From assembly GCF_014633365.1 (NCBI RefSeq), contig NC_068352.1:22539310-22603309 (forward strand): DNA of 64,000 bases, read 5' to 3'. Made by a program: the position numbers and the translations under genes. Shown here piece by piece: positions 34,713 through 46,113 of the stretch (the stretch's first letter is position 1; the number at the start of each line of letters is the position of its first letter). The DNA is from Diospyros lotus (lineage: Eukaryota; Streptophyta; Magnoliopsida; Ericales; Ebenaceae). Under the pieces are notes generated by a model that was not told the DNA's origin, made no database searches, and worked only from the letters and a program-made list of their open reading frames with translations.

Positions 34713-35814
34713 TGTAACGACCCGTTCGAGCGATAGGAAGGACCGGAACAACTTACCCTGATGGGCCTACATGAACTTCCCAGGGGGGTCACCCATCCCT
34801 AGATTACCCCAGGTCAAGCACGCTTAACTTGGGAGTTCTTTGCCAACATTCAGCCCAAAAAGTATCCAGCTGGTGTTGTTTTTTTTCTTACACTATCCTC
34901 GATATATACTAACTTCTCTGGGCTCTCGGGGTATTACATTCTCCCCCCCTTAAGCACATGACGTCCTCGACATGCGACCTTACAACCGGTCCCAGATCTC
35001 CCCCCTTGCATGGCCGATGTGGGATTCGCCTAAGGTGCCTACACGCACCCTCCATAGGGGCCTACACACCCTCCTCGGGACTCAACCTCCTCGCTGAGGT
35101 TTGCCCCACCACTGCGCTCAGAGGCTCGGGGGTCGGCTCTGATACCATTTGTAACATCTCGTTCGAGCGATAGGAAGGACCGGAACAACTTACCCTAATG
35201 GGCCTACACGAACTTCTCAGGGGGGTCACCCATCCCTGGATTACCCCAGGTCAAGCACGCTTAACTTGGGAGTTCTTTGCCAACATTCAGCCCAAAAGTT
35301 ATCCAGCTGGTGTTGTTTCCTTCCTTACACTATTCTCGATATATACTAACTTCTCTGGGCTCTTGGGGTATTACATTCTCCCCCCCTTGAGCACATGACG
35401 TTCTCGTCATGTGACCTTACAACCGGTCCCAGATCTCCCCCCTTGCATGGCCGATGTGGGATTCGCCTAAGGTGCCTACACGCACCCCCCATAGGGGCCT
35501 ACACACACCCCCCTCGGGACTCAGTCTCCTCGTTGAGGTTTGCCCCACCACCGCGCTCAGAGGCTCGGGGGTCGGCTCTGATACCACCTGTAACGACCCG
35601 TTCGAGCGATAGGAAGGACCGGAACAACTTACCCTGATGGGCCTACACGAACTTCCCAAGGGGGTCACCCATCCCTGGATTACCCCAGGTCAAACACGCT
35701 TAACTTGGGAGTTCTTTGCCAACATTCAGCCCAAAAGGTATCCAGCTGGTGTTGTTTCCTTTCTTACACTATCCTCGATATATACTAACTTCTCTAGGCT
35801 CTCGGGGTATTACA
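34713..35814 (-). mobile_element. Cassandra TRIM with three LTRs and two internal domains
   Basis: Three LTRs of 226 bp lie at 34713-34938, 35150-35375 and 35589-35814. They are separated by internal segments of 211 and 213 bp. The outer ends read TGTAACGACCCG and GGGTATTACA, flanked by GATAA at 34708-34712 and 35815-35819. On the minus strand each internal segment starts with TGGTATCAGAGCC, the initiator-Met tRNA primer site, and ends with a G-rich polypurine tract. The LTRs carry the 5S-RNA-like AAGTTAAGCGTGCTTG core, changed to AAGTTAAGCGTGTTTG in the right-hand one. No protein is encoded. Confidence 0.95.
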
Positions 35815-36090
35815 GATAATCTTAGAATAAAATAGATAAAGCCGGACAAAGGGAAATGAATTCAAAGATGCAACGAAGATAAGAAGATAGAGCAGAAGAT
35901 ATATTCGAAAATATAGGAGTTTGAATTACTCCAAATCTGTTATTGTATTTTAATTTTAAATACCCTAATCTTTAGCTAAGAGATAAGAAGTATAGCTGTA
36001 TTTAAAGTAGCTTGTATCCTAGAAGAGATAGAAAAGTTTATGTGCATTTGAGTTCTTTTTCAATCAGAAATCCAAGTCTGAAATTGTTCA

Positions 36091-36103
36091 TGGTATTAGA
36101 GCT
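36091..36103 (+). other. Copia primer-binding site
   Basis: TGGTATTAGAGCT directly follows the 5' LTR end TTGTTCA. It matches the initiator-Met tRNA 3' end complement with one change (TGGTATCAGAGC is usual). Confidence 0.85.
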
Positions 36104-36139
36104 TGGTTCTCGATAATCAGCACACCAACTTTTCTCAAG

Positions 36140-37135
36140 ATGGCCGACTCCTCAACCACAAGTGCAACCTCCAATATAGGTCCTCCTACAGCCTCTCGAT
36201 CGATTCTTCCAACCCTTTCTCCTCCCTTCTCGTTAGATCACCATACTCTCCAAATCACACAACATAAACTTAATGGGACCAATTTTCGGGAATGGTTTCA
36301 GTCAGTTATGTTGGTGATGAAAGGCAAAGGAAAAATGGGATATCTCATAGGAGTAATACCTCAGCCAGATCTTGAAACTACTGAGCATGAAGCATGGGAT
36401 GCTGAAAACTCTATAGTGATGGCTTGGCTCATCAATTCCATGGAACCAAAGATAGGGCGAACCTATCTATTTTACAAGACAACAAAAGACGTATGGGATG
36501 CTATCCAGAGCCTATATTCAGACATGGAGAACACATCACAATGCTTTGAGGTGAGATCATCTTTGAGAACCACCCGCCAAGGTAACCATTCGGTTACTGA
36601 ATACTATAATATTCTATCTGAATTATGGCAAGAAAATGATCTGTTTTATGATATACAATGGGAGTGTACGAAGGATGGAGTAAAATATGCAAAGATTGTG
36701 GAGAAAGAGCGGGTATTTGATTTCCTACATGGATTAAATCCGGACGTAGATGAAGTCTGCGAAAGGCTCCTAGGGATGAAACCCTTCCCTTCCATCAAGG
36801 AGGCCTTTGCTGAGGTTAGGAGTTAGGAAAGCCGAAAAAAGGTCATGTTAAACACAGCTCCTGAGGTAAATAATTAGGATGGATTAGCACTTACAGCCTT
36901 GAAGCAGAGGACAACAACACCTCGAGGAGATCATGTAAAAGACCGACCTTGGTGTGATCACTGCAAAAGACTATACCATACTAAAGATACTTGCTAGAAA
37001 ATACACGGGAAGCCTGCTAATTGGAAGGGGAGAAATCAGAATCAGAAAAGGCCACAAGCAGCTTATGCAGTGACTGTAGAAGAAGGTAAAAGTTTTACCT
37101 TATCCTCTAATCAATTGGAGGTTTTGCAGTAGGTT
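36140..37135 (+). pseudogene. Copia gag (Gag polyprotein with zinc knuckle), stop-interrupted
   Basis: The ATG at 36140 opens 228 residues of copia-type Gag (UBN2-like), including FREWFQSVM, a W-rich centre and VFDFLHGLNPD. Gag coats the RNA genome in virus-like particles. A TAG at 36824 and another at 36875 end the open part. The frame continues to a zinc knuckle (C-X2-C-X4-H-X4-C) at 36953-36994, followed at once by a TAG at 36995 where copia elements have Trp. A further TAG is at 37130. Confidence 0.88.
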
Positions 37136-40100
37136 TTTAAACAAACAGGGATTTCAAAACCCTCCAATTCTGAGGAAGTAATGAATCCAACCACCTCCCA
37201 AGTGACCCAAGGTAAGAGTTATAATTGCTATCTTTCTAAGTTACTAAATGGGACTGATTGGATTGTTGATACAGGGGCCTCCGACCATATGACCGGATCC
37301 ATGTGTGGCATGGTGGATTACAAACGTTGTGATAGGAATATAAAGGTGACTATGGCAGATGGTACAATATCGTATGTTGAAGGGAAATATTCAGTATACT
37401 TAAATGATTTATGGCTAAAATCTGTCTTATATGTGCCCTCTTTAAGATGTAACCTGCTTTCTATTAGCAAAGTCACTAGAGATATGAACTGCAAAGTAAT
37501 TTTTTCTCCTACTCAATGTGTGTTTCAGGACCTAATTTCGGGGAGAATGATTGGCAATACTGAGGAGAGAGAGCGCCTTTACTATGTGAAAGGACCAGCT
37601 ACTATTGCTGCTTCTGTTCTGATTCCTAGGTTACAAAATTTATTTGTTTCTTCTGCTATTTCAGATTCTAATATTCACTTATGGCACAAGAGATTAGGCC
37701 ACCCGAATTTTCGTTATTTAAAGCTTTTGTATTCTCGTTTATTTATAGCAATAAAATAAGTGATTCTTTCAACTGTGAACAGTGTATTCTTGCTAAACAA
37801 ACAAAAATCTTCACATCCTATTCATGCGTATAAACCAACCAAACCTTTCTACATAATCCATAGTGATGTATGGGGACCAACTAGGATACCAAATTTGACT
37901 AACACTCGCTAGTTTGTTACCTTCATTGATGACCATACCAGGGTATGTTGGGTATTCTCGATGAAGGAAAAATCTGAAGTTTACATAGTTTTCAAAAAAT
38001 TCCATCAAATGGTCCGCAACTTATTCCACACATCCATCCATATTCTTCGATTAGATAATGGAAAAAAATACTTCTCATCCGAGTTTGAGACATATTTAAG
38101 TGACAATAGTATTTTTCACCAAAGCACATGTCCTTATAATCCCCAACAGAATGGTGTGGCAGAAAGGAAGAACCAGCATTTGCTCGAAATAGCCTGAACA
38201 CTCATGTTTTCTAGTTCTATGCCTACATCCTATTGGGGAGAAGCCATTCTCACTTCAGCCTATCTCATTAATCGGATACCTTCTAAAGTTCTCAGCTTGA
38301 AAACCCCTTTAAACACTCTGATTACCGCATATTCTCACCTTACCCGCATTCTAAACTCTTTGTCCCCTAAAGTTTTCAGCTGTACTGCTTATGTTCACAA
38401 CTACAGCTCTAAATTACATCCAAAATCCTTGAAGTGTGTATTTGTTGGTTATTCTCCTACATAACAAGGATACAAGTGTTATTGTCCTAACACAGAAAAA
38501 TTCCTTGTGTCTTGTGATGTCTCCTTTCTAGAACATCAGTCTTATTACCTTACAACCAATTTGCAGGGGGAGATTTCAAGTGTAGATTAGGGTAGGGATA
38601 ATTGTTGGGATGTTAGTCTTCTTCCTGAAACAGTGACCTCATCTATTCCTATTTCGAATGATGTAACAGATTTAGGGGGTGAAGAACAGCAGCAACAGTA
38701 ACATATTTCAGAAACAGGTCCTAAAACATGATTGCCAATGAAAGTATATCCAAGGAGAAAGGATCTTGAACCAAGGCAAGATCAATCATCAGCCCCGGGA
38801 CAAGGTCCAACACAAGAAGAGGAAGAGAGGACTGAATCAGTAGCACCATTTGAGGCACCCAGCAAGTCCAACAATGCAGAACCAGAGACTGCAGAAGCTG
38901 AACCATATGGCCTAGATATTCCAATTGCTTGGAGAAAAGGAGTATGGTCATGTACTTGACATCCTCTAACTAACCATGTGGTGTACTCTCAACTATCCCA
39001 AAGTTTCATGGCATTTACCATCAAAGTGGATGAGGTGCAGATTCCAAAAAATATTAATGATGCCCTGCAGAAACCAGATTGGAAAGCAGCTGTTATGGAG
39101 GAAAAGGATGCCCTAGTGAAAAATGGTACATGGAAAGTGGTAGATTTGCCTCAAAATAAGAAAATAGTAGGGAGCAGATGGGTATTTGCTATAAAACATA
39201 GAGCTGATGGAAGCATTGAACGATATAAAGGCAGGTTGGTGGTCCAAGGATTCATTCAAACTCAAGGTATAGATTATGAAGAGACCTTTGCACCCGTCGC
39301 AAAGCTCAATTCTATACATGTGTTACTTTCAATTGCAGCTAATTTAGATTGGGAACTATACCAACTTAATATAAAGAATGCATTTCTTAATGGAGATCTA
39401 GAAGAAGAGGTATATATGAGAATGCCTCCCAGATTTGAAGAAAAAGGGAAGGCTTGCAGATTAATAAAATCGTTATATGGACTGAAACAATCTTCTAGGG
39501 CCTAGTTCAAGCGGTTTAGTACTACATTGCATTAGCTAGGGTACCAACAAGGGTAGTCTGACCATACTTTGTTTACTAAACATGTTGTTAATGGCTTTAA
39601 AACTATCTTAGTTGTCTATGTGGATGACATTATCGTTACAGGTGATGATAAGCAGGAGATTTCAGCATTAAAGGAGCAATTACAACAATTTTTTGAAGTA
39701 AAAGACCTTGGGAAGATGAGATATTTTCTTGGGATGGAAGTAGTAAGGAGCAAGGAGGGAATCCTTATATCCCAAAGAAAATACACTCTAGACCTATTAA
39801 AAGAAATAGGCAAGTTGGGGTGTAAACCAGCCAATACACCGCTAGAAACCAACTGGAAATATAATGAAGATGGGGTTGAGAAAGCAGTTGACAAAGAAAG
39901 GTATCAAAGATTAGTAGGAAGGTTGATATACTTGTCTCTTAACGTCCAAACATCTCATATGCAGTGAGTAAAGTAAGTCAATACATGCATTCACCAACTA
40001 GCAAACATCTTGATGCAGCTTATCATATACTAAGATACCTAAAAGGGACTCCTGGCAAAGGTATTTTGTTTAGAAAGACCGAAGACCGAGGAATTTAGGG

Positions 40101-40548
40101 GTTCGTAGATGTTGACTGGGCTGGTTCCTTAGAAGATAGCAAATCAACTTCTGGTTATTGCGCAAAACTATGGGGAAATCTTGATACGTGGAGAAGCAAA
40201 AAATAAAGTGTGGTAGCTAGGAGTAGTGCTGAAGCAGAATACCGAGCCATAGCCCAAGGTATTTGTGAAGTAATATGGCTAGAAAAGTTCATGAATGACT
40301 TGAAGATGCCTAATATTGATCCTACAAGACTATACTGTGACAGTAAATTTGTCATTAGTATAGTAAATAACCCAGTCTAACATGATCAGATGAAGCATGT
40401 AAGAATTGATAGGCATTTCATCAAACAAGAGATTGAAGAAGGAGGAATAAACCTAGTATATATCCCTATCGGTCTATAAGAAGCTGATACTCTTACCAAG
40501 GCAATGAACAAACAAGGATTTGAAGTGATAAGAGGCAAGCTGGAATGA
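37136..40548 (+). pseudogene. Copia pol: protease, integrase, reverse transcriptase, RNase H, stop-interrupted
   Basis: The order is typical of copia. The protease motif WIVDTGASDHM is near 37258. GAG-pre-integrase LWHKRLGHPNF is near 37678. The integrase core has IDDH, LDNGKKY and NGVAERKN (37925-38175). The reverse transcriptase runs about 38978-39970 with VYVDDIIVTG near 39613. RNase H has SSAEAEYRA near 40224 and the end is at 40548. At least 14 in-frame stops interrupt it, including 37910, 38195, 38462, 38957, 39503, 39533, 39554, 40096, 40204, 40378 and 40477. A short out-of-frame stretch lies near 37745-37807 and one base is lost near 39942. Most stops stand for Gln, Arg or Trp codons. 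It cannot produce a full polyprotein. Confidence 0.92.
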
Positions 40549-40578
40549 AGGATATCTATTCTCCAACTTGAGGGGGAG

Positions 40579-40861
40579 TGTTAGAGATAATCCTAGAATA
40601 AAATAGATAAAGCCGGACAAAGGGAAAGGAATTCAAAGATGCAACGAAGATAAGAAGATAGGGCAGAAGATATATCTGAAAATATAGGAGTTTGAATTAC
40701 TCCAAATCTGTTATTGTATTTTAATTTTAAATACCCTAATCTTTAGCTAAGAGATAAGAAGTATAGCTGTATTTAAAGTAGCTTGTATCCTAGAAGAGAT
40801 AGAAAAGTTTATGTGCATTTGAGTTCTTTTTCAATCAAAAATCCAAGTTTAAAATTGTTCA
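40579..40861 (+). repeat. Copia 3' LTR
   Basis: It begins TGTTAGAGATAATCC right after the polypurine tract CTTGAGGGGGAG and ends AAATTGTTCA, followed by the duplicated AAAAC. Confidence 0.95.
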
Positions 40862-40866
40862 AAAAC

Positions 40867-41420
40867 TAAAAATCACATGAAAATTCCACCCCAAAACCAC
40901 CACCACCACCACAAATTTTTTGTCCTAAAGAAATGCTGAGAAGGCTCGCCGATTGGGGACACTGCTTGAGTAGGTTAGGCAAGTTTTCCTAGGTACTGTT
41001 GTTTGCACGGAGATTTTCCCACTTCACTAATACCTGTATGAGTGGTGCCCCGTGTTTGTACACCACATGCTTGTCCAATATGGCTTCGAGCTCCATAGCT
41101 TTGTTAGTCTCCTTAGGAAGTAAGGGTAATTTAGGACTCACCGATTGTGTCCCCACTAACTTTCAAAAGAGAGACGTGGAACACGGGGTGAATTTTTGAA
41201 CTCTCAGGCAACTGTAAACGATAAGCCACCCTCCCAATCTTGGCAATTATGGGAAATGGCCCATAATATTGTGGGCTTAGTTTAGACACCTGTCCTTGTG
41301 TGATGGACTTAAGATGAGGATACCTCAGCCTCAAATACACTTACTCCTTTACTGAAAACTCCTTTTCACTCATTTTTCTATTAGCAAATTGTTTCATTCT
41401 ATCTTGGATGTCACGAGGTA
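40867..41420 (-). pseudogene. Chromovirus (Ty3/gypsy) pol C-terminus with chromodomain, fragment
   Basis: Minus-strand frames give the integrase C-terminal region (KLSPQYYGPFPIIAKIG, then IHPVFHVSLLK at 41131-41340). A chromodomain-like stretch follows (MELEAILDKHVVY, then QVLVKWENLRANNST at about 40995-41105). Chromodomains guide integration into particular chromatin. A stop replaces the conserved Trp just after NNST, and a frame change separates the two parts. The upstream pol is missing beyond about 41420. The copia element lies between this piece and its probable 3' LTR. Confidence 0.82.
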
Positions 41421-41762
41421 GCAAGGTATTACAGAAAAGTGAAAACAAAAAAAGAAAAGATGGTCATGGACTCAATGAGAGAGACAGAGAGAGGGTGCCT
41501 CACAAGTTTGCATGTGGAAGCTTTAGAAGTAAGCATCCCAAAATGATGTTATTTGATTGATGTAGCTTGAACAAAGTACTCTACCCTAGGCTTTAGCCAG
41601 TAGGACCATTGCATTTTTTAACTTGTTATGATAAGCATCACCTTATGCAAATTATAAAGAAAGACAATCCATATAGCTTACATCACTGGCTGAAAAAGTC
41701 TTAATTGTGTTTATCCTGTGTGCAGATTTCCTGATTTAGCGATCACCTAAAACAATTTTTTG
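41421..41762. other. Intronic DNA, nothing recognised
   Basis: Low-copy-looking sequence between the chromovirus fragment and the inverted repeat. No exon was identified. Confidence 0.45.
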
Positions 41763-43615
41763 GCTTTGAATGGTTTGGAATGCCAAAACTCATCCCAAAG
41801 CCTTTATTAATAGAATTTCCCGGCTAATGATATTCTGCCACTTGACTCACTATGAATGGCCTTCGTTTTTGTGTCCTATCATCTCATGCCACTTGTCCCA
41901 TCATTATGGGGCTTTATCATGACTTTTCTTTTAGCTAATCATATTGCACCACGTGTCGCCTCAATTATTGTGCATCATTATTACTATACATGTGCAATAA
42001 CCAAATTGCGCCACTTGTCGAGCACAAGCCAATCACATGTTGCCACCTCATGCCTCATCATAACTCTCCATGTTCAACCAGTTACAAGCCTCCACATACC
42101 CTTCCACTTGCACCTCTATTATTACCTTCCATGTGCAACCAATCAAAATCCTCCAAATATCGCCAACTCGTGCCTCATTTTACGTGCCTTATCATTACTT
42201 CTCCTCTGGTCCAATCATCATTTGCCAAGTGTCCTGCCACCTAGCACCCTCATCATGACTCATAATTACCTCCCAAATTGTGGCTAATCACTTTGTGCCA
42301 TTTGTCCCAAGCTAGATTGAAATAATATTTGGAATCCAAAGTTGAAATGTAATTTGGAATCCAAAACTAGATTTAATAAGATTTGAAGTCCAAAACTAAA
42401 TTTGAAATCCAAAGCTATATTAGAATAAGGCTTCACATCTGGAACCTTTGTGTTATTGCTCTTTGGATCGAACCTTTCAAATATTGTACTCTTGCCTCGA
42501 ACATTTCAATAATTGCACTTAGACCCTTTGCAACTTGGTCCTTGGGCCGTCCTAAAATTTTCTTCATGCCCTTGGAGAAGGGGTTTATTATGTTAATACC
42601 TCAGGATTTTGGTAAATTACACTTGTGCCCCGGGTTTTTCAGAAACTGCACTTTCACCCGAGCTCAAAAATTACGATTTTGCCACTAGTTTCGAAACTGT
42701 ACTTTTACCTCAGAACTTTCATAATCTCTTGAAATGTCATTTTTCCTCAAACATTTGAGTTCAAAATCCTAGGGTATTAATGTAATAAACCCTTTTTCCG
42801 GGGGGCATAAAGGAAATTTTATGACAGCTGGGGATCAAGTTGCAAGGGGTCTAAGTGCAATTATTGAAAAGTTTGAGGCAAGAGTGCAATATTTGAAAGG
42901 TTCAGGCCAAAGAGCAATAACACAAAGGTTGCAGATGTGAAGCCTTATTCCAATATAGCTTTGGATTTCAAATTTAATTTTAGACTTCAAATCTTATTAA
43001 ATCGTTTTGGATTCCAAATTACATTTCAATATAACTTTGGATTTCAAATATTATTTCAATCTAGTTTGGAACAAGTGGCTTAAAGTGACTAGCCACAATT
43101 TGGGAGGTAATTATGAGTCACGATGAGGATGCTAGGTGGTATGACACTTGGCAAAGGATGATTGGACCAGGGGAGAAGTAATGATGAGACACGTAAAATG
43201 AGGCATGAGTTCGCGATATTTGAAGGATTTTGATTGGTTGCACATGGAAGGTAATAATGGGGGTGCAAGTGGCAGGGCATGTGGAGGCTTGTGATTGGTT
43301 GAACATGGGGAGTTATGATGAGGCATTAGGTGGCAACATGTGATTGGCTTGTGCTCGACAAGTGGCGCAATTTGGTTTGATGCACATGAATAGTAATAAT
43401 GACGCACAAGAATTGAGGCGACACGTGGTGCAATATGATTAGTTAAAGGAAAAGTCATGATGAAGTCCCATAATGATGGGACAAGTGGCATGAGATGATA
43501 GGACACGAAAACCAAGGCCACTTGTGGTGAGTCAAGTGGCAGGATATCATTGGTCGGGAAATTCTATAAATAAAGGCTTTAGGTTGAGTTTTGGCATTCC
43601 AAATTATTCAAAGTC
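41763..43615. repeat. Large inverted repeat: two arms of about 850 bp with a 150-base loop
   Basis: The left arm 41763-42611 is the reverse complement of the right arm 42762-43615, with roughly 85-90% identity by eye. TTTGGAATGCCAAAACTCA near 41776 pairs with TGAGTTTTGGCATTCCAAA near 43587. Within each arm a degenerate unit built on TGCCACTTG...ATCATNA repeats about every 45-60 bases. CTATAAATAAAGG near 43564 looks like a core promoter. Similar-looking ORFs on opposite strands are produced by the symmetry and are not genes. The arms may be two opposed LTR copies. Confidence 0.88.
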
Positions 43616-44614
43616 AAGATTATGCCATATTGAGAGGTGCAAAAGTGAGGGGAAGATTCTGCAAAAAAGGGAGGGGGGGGGGGAGCTCTGCCAAAAATAA
43701 GGGAGAACTGACCTTGCTGGAATTTTTTGGTCTTCCTCGGAGTTCGTGCCAAACAGTCTGAAAAATAGTGAAAAAACCTAACCCAACAAGCGTGAACAGT
43801 ACACTCGAAAGGTAAATTGTCAAGGTGAGTGGTTCCTGCATTTTTTGTGACACTTTGAGCATTTGTTGCTTCACTTGTGCATGGGTGTTGACTTACATAT
43901 CATATTTTCCTTGGTTTACTTGTATTCCTTCTGCTTTGTTATATATCATGTCATTTTGGTGACTGTGGTTGGTTGTTGGGACATCATGAGTGATCTCATG
44001 ATCTTGCGGTGAGCCAAGATCTCGTGCTCTTGCGATTTATCAACGTGTTGCCATGATGACTACCATAGGAGAGGTTTCATATTGCATATTGCATTTGCAC
44101 ACATATATTCTTCTTTCATGAACCATTTCACTTAGATATTATTGTCTAACTTGGGTGTTTCACAGTTCTGGGATATTCAACATCTCAGGTATAATAGACG
44201 TGTCAGGTACTATAGGTGCAAGCCCGAGCAAGTGGCAAGGAGGTGGTGGACATTCAGTTTAAGCCTTCTTGAAACGTTATATATGATTTTGTAGTACGAT
44301 TGTTGTATTGTAAATAGCGGCTACGATACTTAAATTACAAGATGTATGGGTGTATGTATGAAGCTTCTATAACTCTATAAGGGTGTGAGATGTATGTTTG
44401 GAATCTGTAATAAACATTACAGCTACTATGAAGATGCGTGTGTGTGTGTTTGTTCTATCGACCTGATTTAAGGTAACATCATGGAAATCCTAGCTATTTT
44501 AGCATTTTAGGTTCGATCCTTACTTCCGCTGACAAAGAATTTTCCATAATGCTCGAGTGATGTACATAGCATGTAATAGTTGTAATTAGCTTCTTAACAT
44601 ATTAAAAATACAAG
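43616..44614. other. Repeat-like DNA between the inverted repeat and the next LTR element
   Basis: Moderate GC sequence with a G run near 43670-43682 and later TGTGTGTGTG near 44443. It reads like part of an LTR or leader, but no ends, primer site or coding domain were recognised. Confidence 0.35.
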
Positions 44615-45063
44615 ATATGTGTCATGAACCTAGGACTTAACCTAGGATCAGTTTGGGAATCGGAAGAATCCGATTCAACTAAGGTTGAGAACAGAAGGAA
44701 ATTAGGGGGAATTTGAAAGAATGAGGGAGAGATTAGAAGAAGTGTTGGGGGATTGGAAGAATAGAAAGGGAGATGAAGATCAAGGAAGGGGAGAGAATTT
44801 GGAGGAGGAGAAAAACAGATTCAATTCATTAATTTATTTGATAAGGAAACAAACCCATTATAGCAACCTTATATAGGCATATTTGCTTCCTAACAGCCTA
44901 GCACATGCTCCCATGTGCTTCTAACCATTTGCTAGAATATCTCTAACAAACTATTTTATCCTATTACAATAATACCCTTTTATTGCTCATAGGGTCATGA
45001 CAATTCCCCCCTCCTTAAGAGAGTTCTTGTCCCCAAGAACTTGTCGCAAGTAGCCGTCGCTCT

Positions 45064-46113
45064 TCATCCAATTCCAACATTCTCTATGCGGATCATCCTT
45101 CTTTCTTTCTTTCTACTTCTAGGTCTCTTCTTCTTCATTCTTAGGTTTTCAAGATCAATTCCAAGTATAAATTGGCCCATAATTTCTATAGGGAAAACTT
45201 CATTACCATCCACGACAAGTAAGGAGAGCAGATTTACAACCATAGTTGTTGTTATTGTACCCCCATTCAACCCATAGCCATGCTCTGCTGCAAAAATATC
45301 AACAACAACCTCAAAATGCAGCAATGGGGGATTGTAGACTTGCCTTGAATGCTCATACCAAGGCTGTTTGTGAGCATTAACATTAGGAGCTGCTGCCATT
45401 TCAATTCCAACCAACAATTTCTCAATGACTGACACCTGTCTTTCATCTCGATCTTCTTTCCTAACATGATTTACATCTTGATTAGGCTGTGCATCACCGG
45501 GATCTGCTTCTTGCTCTTGTAGAGTGTGGTCTACCCCAATCTCCTCATCCAATCTTCTTTCATCCTTGGAATCCTGAGTTTCCATTGACTTGTTCGCTTC
45601 ATTTACAATGCCAACTTCCTTAATATTGGCTGAAGTTTCAGTCGGAATTTCTTGATTACATGAAAATAATTCAGCAACTCCTTCCTCGTGTTTGCTGGAA
45701 TTTCCCTCTATGTGAACTTCTCTTTCAATAATTTCTGATTGTCCCTTTTCCTTTGTTGCCTCATCAACCTGTTCATCATAGATTCTTTTTGAACAATGCC
45801 ATTCACCACCAATTTTATCACTGATGTTGCCTTCCTCCTTAATAGTTATGTTGAAACCAGTATCCTTCTTCCACTCCACGTTGGAGGTAAGCACTGATTT
45901 GCTCTTCCATAATCTTGACTTCTCCTTTGGCTGCTCCATTTCAAGGAAGTCCTTATTATTAAAACTTCTGTAATAATCATTAAAGTATTCTACCGGAAAG
46001 TTGTAATAATACTTTTTAATAAGTATCATTGCAAACTCTTGTAGCTTCTCGCGAATCATACGGCCAAATTCCTCGCACTCTTCATGAATCCCATTGCTTA
46101 TTCCTTTGTCCAT
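45064..46113 (-). CDS. Uncharacterised 349-residue ORF inside the small LTR element
   Basis: I do not recognise this protein. It starts MDKGISNGIHEECEEFG with ATG at 46113. Residues 1-60 are aromatic-rich (KKYYYNFPVEYFNDYY). Residues 65-230 are acidic and hydrophilic, rich in Glu, Lys and Asn, and probably disordered. A more hydrophobic part follows (about 270-320, VVDIFAAEHGYGLNGG), and the tail is very basic (MKKKRPRSRKKERR). The stop is about 60 bases from the polypurine tract, where a pol 3' end would normally be. It has no Cys-His knuckle, DTG, YVDD or DDE motif. It may be a captured host fragment, a highly derived structural protein or a chance-preserved ORF. Its length without stops argues for selection or youth. 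Confidence 0.5.
   Translation of the reverse strand: MDKGISNGIHEECEEFGRMIREKLQEFAMILIKKYYYNFPVEYFNDYYRSFNNKDFLEMEQPKEKSRLWKSKSVLTSNVEWKKDTGFNITIKEEGNISDKIGGEWHCSKRIYDEQVDEATKEKGQSEIIEREVHIEGNSSKHEEGVAELFSCNQEIPTETSANIKEVGIVNEANKSMETQDSKDERRLDEEIGVDHTLQEQEADPGDAQPNQDVNHVRKEDRDERQVSVIEKLLVGIEMAAAPNVNAHKQPWYEHSRQVYNPPLLHFEVVVDIFAAEHGYGLNGGTITTTMVVNLLSLLVVDGNEVFPIEIMGQFILGIDLENLRMKKKRPRSRKKERRMIRIENVGIG

Larger units (their letters stand above)
34701..40861 (+). mobile_element. Ty1/copia retrotransposon, nearly complete, split by Cassandra in its 5' LTR
   Basis: The 283-bp 3' LTR is 40579-40861 (TGTTAGAGATAATCC...AAATTGTTCA). The 5' LTR is 34701-34712 plus 35820-36090, also 283 bp once the Cassandra insert and its duplicated GATAA are removed. 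AAAAC flanks the element at 34696-34700 and 40862-40866. The LTRs differ at about nine positions, eight of them transitions. The coding region reads mostly in one frame but carries many stop codons. It is inserted in the remains of a chromovirus. Confidence 0.95.

Noticed and set aside
34713..35814. Tandem 5S rDNA array
   Set aside because: Units are LTRs alternating with primer-site and polypurine segments, not 5S genes with spacers.
41856..43521. Matching ORFs on opposite strands
   Set aside because: They are mirror products of the large inverted repeat, with no domain and with stops at different places in the two arms.
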